A stretch of 64,000 nucleotides of DNA from Cellulophaga sp. HaHaR_3_176 (GTDB taxonomy: Bacteria; Bacteroidota; Bacteroidia; Flavobacteriales; Flavobacteriaceae): the NCBI RefSeq assembly GCF_019021925.1, contig NZ_CP058990.1:2878001-2942000 (forward strand), read 5' to 3'. Under the pieces are notes generated by a model. That model saw only the letters and a list, made by a program, of their open reading frames with translations. It was not told the DNA's origin and made no database searches. Shown here piece after piece: positions 57,648-64,000 of this stretch (position 1 is its first letter; each line of letters begins with the position of its first letter). The translations under genes and the position numbers were made by a program.

Positions 57648-58613
57648 TTGAAAAAAAATATAAAAAAGAATTTAAAAACAATACTCCCAATAGCCTTGGG
57701 AGTTTTTTTGGTTTGGTATTCTTACAACTCCACATCACCTGAAGACAGAAAGCAAATAATTTTTTACATTAAAGAAGCAAACCTTTTATGGGTAGGCTTA
57801 TCTGTTTTCTTAGGAATTCTAAGTCACTTCTCAAGAGCAATTCGTTGGAATTATTTATTAGAACCGTTAGGCTACAAACCAAAAATAGCCAATAATGTTT
57901 TAATAATTTTAACTGCATACTTTGCCAATTTAGGTATTCCTAGGTCTGGAGAAATTTTAAGAGCAACAGCTTTAACAACGTACGAAAAAGTACCCTTCGA
58001 AAAAGGGTTTGGTACTATTGTTACAGAACGAGTTATCGATTTAATTATGCTGCTTAGTATTGTAATAACTACGTTTTTTTTGCAAACTGATATTATTTTA
58101 GATTTTTTTAAAACCAAAGGCTTTAACATAACCAATATCATCATATTACTTAGCGTAGGTATTGTTGGTGCTGCTATTCTATTTTATATCATAAAAAAAT
58201 CTACACACCCTTTTTTAATAAAAATAAAAGAGTTTGCTACAGGTTTAATACAAGGCGTGCTCAGTATTTTTAAAATGAAAAATAAGTGGGCTTTTATTTT
58301 TCATACACTTTTTATTTGGGCCGTATATGTTGGTATGTTTTGGGTTATAAAATATACTGTTCCAGAAACAATAGAATTATCTATTAGTCAGCTACTGGTT
58401 GCTTTTGTATTTGGAGCATTTGCCATGACCGCTACAAATGGAGGTATTGGCTTATACCCTATCGCCGTAAGCAGTGCACTTGCTATTTTTGGAATTAGCA
58501 GTATATCTGGAGATGCATTTGGTTGGATAATGTGGATTTCACAAACTTTAATGGTTGTTGTGTTTGGTGCAATATCTTTTCTTGTATTACCGTTATTAAA
58601 CCGTAATCAATAA
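57648..58613 (+). CDS. YbhN/LPG-synthase transmembrane family protein
   Basis: This 321-residue membrane protein has about eight hydrophobic segments and the family motifs F-S-R-A-I-R-W-N-Y-L-L-E-P-L-G and F-A-N-L-G-I-P-R-S-G-E-I-L-R-A. It then has T-E-R-V-I-D-L-I-M-L-L and A-T-N-G-G-I-G-L-Y-P. It resembles the membrane half of lysylphosphatidylglycerol synthase without the aminoacyl-transfer domain. Its function is unproven, probably lipid-related. The start is TTG, one base after the panD stop; no ATG lies near. Confidence 0.87.
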   Translation: MKKNIKKNLKTILPIALGVFLVWYSYNSTSPEDRKQIIFYIKEANLLWVGLSVFLGILSHFSRAIRWNYLLEPLGYKPKIANNVLIILTAYFANLGIPRSGEILRATALTTYEKVPFEKGFGTIVTERVIDLIMLLSIVITTFFLQTDIILDFFKTKGFNITNIIILLSVGIVGAAILFYIIKKSTHPFLIKIKEFATGLIQGVLSIFKMKNKWAFIFHTLFIWAVYVGMFWVIKYTVPETIELSISQLLVAFVFGAFAMTATNGGIGLYPIAVSSALAIFGISSISGDAFGWIMWISQTLMVVVFGAISFLVLPLLNRNQ

Positions 58614-58638
58614 AAACACATTAGTCAAAAATATATTC

Positions 58639-59781
58639 ATGAAACAATTACTTCCCGTATTTGCACTTTTACTTTGTTTTAGTATTAATGCACAGGTTAC
58701 TCAAGAAATATTTGAATCTTATAAGCTTCAAGAACGAAGAGATCTTCAATATTACGTTCCCGAAAACTATTCTAAAGAAAAAAAATACCCACTAATTGTT
58801 GTTTTAGATGCTGAATACTTATTTAGCACCGTTACTGCAACTGCTGAATTTTATAGCAGATTTCACGGAATGCCAGAGGCAATTATTGTAGGCATTAATC
58901 AATCAAAAGATGATTTAAGATATGAAGATTGCGGATTTGATGATGTATCAGGTTTGCCAACCGAAAAAGGAAAGTTATTTTTCGAATTTTTAGGTCAAGA
59001 AGTAATTCCATATTTAGAGACAAGTTACAACATAGCTCCACTTAAAATGATTATCGGCTATGATATTACAGCAAACTTTACTAACTACTATCTATTTAAA
59101 GAAGAGTCTTTATTTAACTCATACGTTTCAATTTCTCCGACATTAGCCCCTCAAATGGAAACAAGAGTTCCCGCGAGATTAAGTGCAACAGATAAAACAT
59201 TATTTTACCACCTTATTACTGACGGCGAAAATTCTAAAAAAGACAAACAAATGCCTGTTTTAAATACGGGAATAAAAGCTATCGAAAACGAGTCTCTTCA
59301 TTACTTTTTTGATGAATATGAATCTGCAGATCATTTATCAGTAGTTACTTATGGTATTGGAAAAGCGTTTGATAATGTTTTTAATATGTTTAAACCAATT
59401 AGTACAGAAGAATATAAAACGCAAATACTTACTAGCCAAGAACCTGTTATTGATTACCTGACTACAAAGTATGATATGATTGAAAAGCTATTTGGGTTTA
59501 GAAAAAATGTGCATTTAAATGATATTATGGCAATTTATGCTGCTACTCGTAAAAAAGAAGAGTTTGAATCATTAAAGCCATTATCAGATTTATGCAAAAA
59601 AGAATATCCAGAAACGATGCTAGGCTTCTATTTTGAAGGTGAATATTATGAGCAAATTGGCGAACCTAAAAAAGCTTTAAGAACTTTTGAAAAGGCTTTT
59701 GGAATGGATGAAATAGATTTTTTAACTAAAGATATGGCTTTAGAAAAAATCGATGCCCTAAAAGCTGATTTCGGATTTTAA
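58639..59781 (+). CDS. Esterase-D-like secreted alpha/beta hydrolase, apparently lacking the catalytic serine
   Basis: This 380-residue protein has a signal peptide (MKQLLPVFALLLCFSINAQ). Residues about 20-250 fit the putative esterase (Esterase D/Fes) fold: R-D-L-Q-Y-Y-V-P-E-N-Y, Y-P-L-I-V-V-L-D-A-E-Y-L-F, I-I-V-G-I-N-Q-S-K. At the nucleophile elbow, where the family has G-x-S-x-G, it reads I-I-G-Y-D-I-T-A-N-F, with Asp in place of Ser. The C-terminal ~100 residues have a TPR-like helix pair (Y-E-Q-I-G-E-P-K-K-A-L-R-T-F-E-K-A). It may be non-catalytic or use another residue. It lies 25 bases after the YbhN-like gene. Confidence 0.82.
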   Translation: MKQLLPVFALLLCFSINAQVTQEIFESYKLQERRDLQYYVPENYSKEKKYPLIVVLDAEYLFSTVTATAEFYSRFHGMPEAIIVGINQSKDDLRYEDCGFDDVSGLPTEKGKLFFEFLGQEVIPYLETSYNIAPLKMIIGYDITANFTNYYLFKEESLFNSYVSISPTLAPQMETRVPARLSATDKTLFYHLITDGENSKKDKQMPVLNTGIKAIENESLHYFFDEYESADHLSVVTYGIGKAFDNVFNMFKPISTEEYKTQILTSQEPVIDYLTTKYDMIEKLFGFRKNVHLNDIMAIYAATRKKEEFESLKPLSDLCKKEYPETMLGFYFEGEYYEQIGEPKKALRTFEKAFGMDEIDFLTKDMALEKIDALKADFGF

Positions 59782-59807
59782 AAAACTTAAAAAAACAGAT
59801 TCGCTAG

Positions 59808-61247
59808 TTACATCATTTCTTTAGCTAGCGAACCTAATTTTTTTAAACCATTTTCAATTTCATCACTCCACTCCATTGCATAGCTTAATCTCATGCAATT
59901 ATGGTATTGATCTTGCAAAGTAAAAATATCACCTGGCATAAATATTACATTACACTTTTTTGCTCTTTCATAAAGCGTTTTTGTTTTTATCTTTTTGTTT
60001 AGTTCTACCCACAAAAAAAAACTCCCTTTTGGTTTACTTACTAAGGTATCTTTCGGAAAATAATCACCAATTGCTCTAATATATTTTAAACTATTAGCAT
60101 GAAACGTGTGCCTTAAATTTCTCAAATGATAATCATACCTTCCTGTCGACAAAAACCCTGCTATTGCCTCTTGTTGTATTGTTGTTGTTGATGAGCTTAA
60201 ATACAGTTTAAGCTTCATAATATCAGATTTAAATCTTCCTGGCGCAATCCACCCTATACGGTAACCACCCGCTAAGGTTTTCGAAAAAGATCCCAACCAC
60301 ATTACAAGCCCACTATCATCATATAACTTACATGTGCTAGGTCTCTTTTTTCCATAATATATTTCCCCACAAATATCATCTTCAATTAATGGTATTTGGT
60401 GCTGCTGAATAATACTTACTATTTCTTTTTTATGCTCATCAGGCATAAGACTCCCTGTGGGGTTACTAAAATTTGGAATTAAAACAATTGCATTTATTTC
60501 TTTAACCTTTAGCAAGTTTTTTAAAGCACCTATATCCAAACCATAATTGGGGTCAGTAGGCAATTCTATCACCCTAAGTTTTAAAGTGTTTGCCAACTGC
60601 AATATTCCAAAAAAAACAGGGCTCTCTACAACAATTGTATCTCCTGCTTTTGTAACTGCCATTAATGCTAACAATAATGCATTTGTACACCCAGCTGTAA
60701 TAACAATATCACTCTCGACTAAATTACCTCCCCATAAAAGTGTTCGTTGTGCTATCTGTCTTCTTAAATTTTCACTGCCCTCTATATTGTCATAATAAGT
60801 ACCACCTGCTGGCAGTTTTATTATGGTTTCGTGCATCGTTTTATTAAGTTTTGCAATAGGCAGCAATTCTGCTGAAGGCACACCTAACGATAAATTAACC
60901 AAACTTTTATTACTCAAATGATGATAAAAATCGATTATCATATCTGTTACACTACCTAAAACCGCATTTTGCTTTGGGTTTGTTTTTTCAGGATCTTCAG
61001 GTCTATTTTCTGAACAAAAAACAACATAATAACCAGACCTAGGTCTAGGCTCAACAAGGCTTTTTGACTCTAAATGATAATATGCTTGCAAAATAGTGCT
61101 CACACTTACTCCATACTCATTTTTTAAAATCCGAACTGATGGCAATTTATCACCTGTTGCTAAAACACCATCATAAATTTGAGATTCAATTTTTTGAGCA
61201 ATTTCTAAATATAAAAAGGTATTCTTCCTGCTTTTCTTTATTTCCAT
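59808..61247 (-). CDS. MocR-type regulator (GntR HTH fused to aminotransferase-like domain)
   Basis: This 479-residue protein has an N-terminal GntR winged helix (about 10-75: L-P-S-V-R-I-L-K-N-E-Y-G-V-S-V-S-T-I-L-Q-A-Y). A fold-type I PLP domain with I-T-A-G-C-T-N-A-L, N-F-S-N-P-T-G-S-L-M and the PLP lysine in S-F-S-K-T-L-A-G-G-Y-R-I-G-W follows. MocR proteins usually control a neighbouring gene of amine or vitamin B6 metabolism and use PLP as sensor or cofactor. Here the divergent neighbours are a second regulator and a PLP decarboxylase. Confidence 0.92.
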   Translation of the reverse strand: MEIKKSRKNTFLYLEIAQKIESQIYDGVLATGDKLPSVRILKNEYGVSVSTILQAYYHLESKSLVEPRPRSGYYVVFCSENRPEDPEKTNPKQNAVLGSVTDMIIDFYHHLSNKSLVNLSLGVPSAELLPIAKLNKTMHETIIKLPAGGTYYDNIEGSENLRRQIAQRTLLWGGNLVESDIVITAGCTNALLLALMAVTKAGDTIVVESPVFFGILQLANTLKLRVIELPTDPNYGLDIGALKNLLKVKEINAIVLIPNFSNPTGSLMPDEHKKEIVSIIQQHQIPLIEDDICGEIYYGKKRPSTCKLYDDSGLVMWLGSFSKTLAGGYRIGWIAPGRFKSDIMKLKLYLSSSTTTIQQEAIAGFLSTGRYDYHLRNLRHTFHANSLKYIRAIGDYFPKDTLVSKPKGSFFLWVELNKKIKTKTLYERAKKCNVIFMPGDIFTLQDQYHNCMRLSYAMEWSDEIENGLKKLGSLAKEMM

Positions 61248-61266
61248 AAATCACATCTGTACTGGT

Positions 61267-61274
61267 CAAATATA
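61267..61274 (-). promoter_or_regulatory. Candidate -7 box of the MocR-type gene
   Basis: On the minus strand this reads TATATTTG, matching TAnnTTTG, 19 bases before the start codon. It lies in the 107-base divergent region shared with the plus-strand regulator. Confidence 0.45.
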
Positions 61275-61354
61275 CAAAAACTGAATCTGTTATGTTTTAA
61301 CTATTTTAAAGATCTTTGGATACACGAGTTTAGTCATTCTATAAGTTAAGCTAT

Positions 61355-62089
61355 ATGAAAGTAATTTTGGACAGAATTAAAATTCCAGCACAATTAAAAA
61401 ATTATGTGGCTTACGTATACTCAAATTCTACCATAAATAATTTTCCTGATATTGAATTACCCGATGGGTTACCTGAAGTTTTATTTATTATAGACGGGGG
61501 AATAAAAAAAAGACCTCTTTCTTCTACTGAAAAACCTAATACTATAAGTCAATCATCTATAATAGACTTACAAGAAGATGCCTGTATGACAACCAACCTT
61601 GGCAATTTAAACAGTATAGGAATTAAATTTACACCAATAGGGTTTTACCTTTTTTTAAGTAGTTTGGGTATCCTTAAAACCAATAAACTTATCTCAATTT
61701 CAGAAATAAAAAATAAATTTTTATCAACTTTAAATAACGAAATACTTCTTAGCAAAAACTCAAATGAAGCTATTTTGATATTAGAAAAATTCTTTGAAAA
61801 CATTCAATTAAAGTTTAAAGAAAAAGAGAGTGACACGACTGCTTTACTTTCAGATTGCATAACACTAATTAAAGCTTCAAAAGGAACAATTAAAAAAAAT
61901 CAACTTGCTAAAAAAGTCAGTATAAGCACCGATAATCTTGAAACATATTTTCAAGACTACTTAGGCGTATCTATCGAAAAATTAATCGCTATTTTAAAAA
62001 TAGCAACTGAAGATAAAATTAAGCCATTTGAACCAATCCTTGATGAAATTTCTATTTCAGATTTAATGAAAGATGTGCTCAAAAAATAA
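61355..62089 (+). CDS. AraC-like regulator with DUF6597-type N-terminal domain and short C-terminal helix region
   Basis: This 244-residue protein has an N-terminal half like the sensing domain of flavobacterial AraC-type regulators: P-D-G-L-P-E-V-L-F-I-I-D-G-G, later G-I-K-F-T-P-I-G-F-Y. From about residue 165 there is one helix-turn-helix-like segment (Q-L-A-K-K-V-S-I-S-T-D-N-L-E-T-Y-F-Q-D-Y-L-G-V-S). The usual second HTH with its R-F...A-R-x-L-L signature is weak or missing. It lies 21 bases before the PLP decarboxylase and probably forms an operon with it. Confidence 0.7.
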   Translation: MKVILDRIKIPAQLKNYVAYVYSNSTINNFPDIELPDGLPEVLFIIDGGIKKRPLSSTEKPNTISQSSIIDLQEDACMTTNLGNLNSIGIKFTPIGFYLFLSSLGILKTNKLISISEIKNKFLSTLNNEILLSKNSNEAILILEKFFENIQLKFKEKESDTTALLSDCITLIKASKGTIKKNQLAKKVSISTDNLETYFQDYLGVSIEKLIAILKIATEDKIKPFEPILDEISISDLMKDVLKK

Positions 62090-62110
62090 AGCTTCACAAA
62101 TAATAAAGCT

Positions 62111-63514
62111 ATGAAACAAAAAACATCAATACAACAAAAATTACATAGCGATATTGACAACAAGAAAGTTTTTAAAAAAGCATTTAAATACGGCTACAAA
62201 AACCTAATAAACATATTTAATCGTAATGTATACCCTACTAATACAGCTATAAAAAATTTAAATATTTTTGATGAAAATATGCCATCCGAACCAACAGATG
62301 CCGTTTCCGTAATAGATATTTTAAATACATATGGAGCCCCTGCAACAGTAGCCACTTTAGGAGGTAGATATTTTGGTTTTGTATCTGGAAGTTCAGTACC
62401 TGTTGGACTTGCTGCTAAAAACCTTGCAACATTTTGGGATCAAGCACCTGCTATGCACGTGCTTTCCCCTATAGGGTCTAAGCTCGAAAGCGTTGTAGAA
62501 TATTGGTTAAAAGAACTTTTTAACCTCCCTAAAAAAACGGTAGCCGGATTTGTTAGCGGAACATCAAGTGCTAATTTTTGCGCACTAGCTGCTGCTAGGT
62601 ATAGATGTCTCTATAATTTAGGCTGGAATGTGAATGAAAAAGGATTATTTGGCGCACCGAAAATTAGAATAGTTACTGGCAAGCATACACATTCTACAAT
62701 TTTAAAAGCGATTACCCTAGTTGGTTTTGGAACAGAAATTATTGAATGGGTAGATGTAGATGAGCAAGGAAGAATATTACCTGATTTAATACCTGAACTT
62801 GACAATAGCACTATTTTAATTTTACAAGCAGGTAATGTAAATAGTGGCTCTTTTGATGATTTTGAAACCATTTGTAAAAAAGCAAATAAAGCAGGTGCTT
62901 GGGTACACATTGATGGTGCCTTTGGATTATGGGCAGCCGCAGTTTCGAAATTAAATTATCTAACAAAAGGAATCGAAAAAGCAAACTCTTGGGCTGTAGA
63001 TGGCCATAAAACTTTAAACACACCATATGATAGTGGCGTACTACTCTGTAATGACCCTGAAGCCACAACCGCTGCTTTACATATGGCAGGTAGTTATATT
63101 GTTACTAGCGAAGAACGTGATGGTATGTTTTACACTCCTGAAATGTCTCGAAGAGCAAGAGTTATAGAGTTTTGGGCAATTTTAAAAAACTTAGGTAAAA
63201 CAGGTATTGACGAAATGATTTTAGGAATGCACGAAAGGGCAATCCAATTTTCTAAAGAAATTAACGAAATTGAAGGTTTTCAAGTTTTAAATGATGTTGT
63301 CTTTAATCAAGTATTGGTTTGTTGTGCGACTGACGAATTAACACTAAAAACAATGACTAAAATTCAAGAGCTTCGAGAATGCTGGGTTGGCAGTTCTGTT
63401 TGGCATAATAAAAAGGTAATTAGAGTAAGTATTTGCTCATGGGCTACAGATATAAATGATATAAGCCGCTCTGTTCGTTCTTTTAAACAAGCGTTAAACG
63501 AATCTATTTCATAA
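62111..63514 (+). CDS. PLP-dependent amino-acid decarboxylase, group II type
   Basis: This 467-residue enzyme has F-V-S-G-T-S-S-A-N-F-C-A-L (about 147-159), H-T-H-S-T-I-L-K-A (about 192-200), H-I-D-G-A-F-G-L-W (about 266-274) and the PLP lysine at about residue 300 in W-A-V-D-G-H-K-T-L-N-T-P-Y-D. These are the marks of glutamate/aromatic-amino-acid decarboxylases. It makes an amine from an amino acid in the cytoplasm; the substrate is not fixed by these motifs. It follows a regulator gene and faces a MocR-type gene, which suggests inducible amine or amino-acid metabolism. Confidence 0.88.
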   Translation: MKQKTSIQQKLHSDIDNKKVFKKAFKYGYKNLINIFNRNVYPTNTAIKNLNIFDENMPSEPTDAVSVIDILNTYGAPATVATLGGRYFGFVSGSSVPVGLAAKNLATFWDQAPAMHVLSPIGSKLESVVEYWLKELFNLPKKTVAGFVSGTSSANFCALAAARYRCLYNLGWNVNEKGLFGAPKIRIVTGKHTHSTILKAITLVGFGTEIIEWVDVDEQGRILPDLIPELDNSTILILQAGNVNSGSFDDFETICKKANKAGAWVHIDGAFGLWAAAVSKLNYLTKGIEKANSWAVDGHKTLNTPYDSGVLLCNDPEATTAALHMAGSYIVTSEERDGMFYTPEMSRRARVIEFWAILKNLGKTGIDEMILGMHERAIQFSKEINEIEGFQVLNDVVFNQVLVCCATDELTLKTMTKIQELRECWVGSSVWHNKKVIRVSICSWATDINDISRSVRSFKQALNESIS

Positions 63515-63573
63515 ACAATCTTTGGTTTTTAATCTTTGCCGCAATACCTTTATCCAAAAGGTAAAAACAGGTA

Positions 63574-64000
63574 ATGGCTAAAACTAAAACAACTTTCTTT
63601 TGTCAAAATTGCGGTACACAACATGCCAAATGGGTAGGACAATGTTCTGGCTGCAAAGAATGGAATACTGTCGTTGAAGAAGTAATTCAGAAAGAAGAAA
63701 AATCAAGTTGGAAAACCCCTACTAACACAGCCAAAGTAGTTTCTAAACCGCTTAAAGTTAATGAGATTAGTACTGAAAAAGAACTTAGACTTAATACCTT
63801 TGATCTTGAATTTAATCGTGTTTTAGGTGGTGGACTTGTGCCTGGATCACTAACCCTTTTAGGAGGAGAACCAGGCATTGGAAAAAGTACTTTATTACTT
63901 CAGATTGCTTTAAAGTTACCTTATAAAACATTGTATGTCTCAGGTGAAGAAAGCCAGAAGCAAATAAAAATGCGTGCCGATCGTATTTATCCAAATAGCG
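63574..64000 (+). CDS. radA: DNA repair protein RadA, 5' part, cut by window end
   Basis: The frame from ATG 63574 runs open to the end (142 codons). It has the N-terminal C4 zinc finger C-Q-N-C-G-T-Q-H-A-K-W-V-G-Q-C-S-G-C, then R-V-L-G-G-G-L-V-P-G-S and the Walker A G-G-E-P-G-I-G-K-S-T, followed by Y-V-S-G-E-E-S. RadA is a RecA-like helicase-type protein that helps branch migration in recombination repair. The remaining ~310 residues lie outside the window. Confidence 0.95.
   Translation, partial: MAKTKTTFFCQNCGTQHAKWVGQCSGCKEWNTVVEEVIQKEEKSSWKTPTNTAKVVSKPLKVNEISTEKELRLNTFDLEFNRVLGGGLVPGSLTLLGGEPGIGKSTLLLQIALKLPYKTLYVSGEESQKQIKMRADRIYPNS

Overview
The window comes from a member of the Bacteroidota, almost certainly a marine-type Flavobacteriaceae. 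The DNA is AT-rich. It carries two proteins ending in type IX secretion (T9SS type A) sorting domains, SprB-type repeats, a DUF4270 lipoprotein, a UpxY-type NusG paralogue, a TonB receptor with an N-terminal carboxypeptidase-like domain, an atpD-atpC pair on its own, and several -7 boxes of the Bacteroidota form TAnnTTTG. No tRNA, rRNA, CRISPR array or intact insertion sequence was seen.

Region 1 (1-18070) is a surface-protein locus. It opens with the 3' end of a probable Imm11-type immunity gene, then a set of GC-rich palindromic repeats running into a DUF559 nuclease gene. Next come a 1653-residue secreted protein of unknown function, a fibronectin type III protein, and two tandem SprB-repeat/T9SS proteins of about 1650 residues. 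The two are almost base-for-base identical over their last 3.65 kb but unrelated at their N-termini. A strong terminator closes the locus.

Region 2 (about 18300-43560) is an exopolysaccharide or capsule cluster on the + strand. It starts with upxY and a 560-base leader containing short direct and inverted repeats. It then has gmd and fcl (GDP-L-fucose), an initiating sugar-phosphate transferase, a Wzc-type co-polymerase/kinase and a Wzx-type flippase. These are followed by a Wzy-like polymerase candidate, glycosyltransferases of GT4, CgeB-like and GT2 types, two hexapeptide and two membrane acyltransferases, a VanZ-like protein, and an adjacent CapK/PaaK-like adenylating enzyme and sugar-transfer ATP-grasp. 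One glycosyltransferase is split by a one-base frameshift in a run of seven A. No Wza exporter gene is present. A convergent parallel beta-helix lipoprotein (43580-45850) shares the cluster's terminator.

Region 3 (45851-46757) is gene-poor and holds two decayed genes: half of a GNAT acetyltransferase and a small XRE-type regulator.

Region 4 (46758-64000) is mostly core genes. On the minus strand are atpC and atpD, a TonB receptor, glmS, a DUF4270 lipoprotein and a short glycogen-synthase-like protein. Divergent from these on the plus strand are panC, panD, a YbhN-type membrane protein and an esterase-like protein that appears to lack its catalytic serine. A MocR-type regulator, a DUF6597/AraC-like regulator and a PLP decarboxylase lie between that protein and radA, which runs off the window end.
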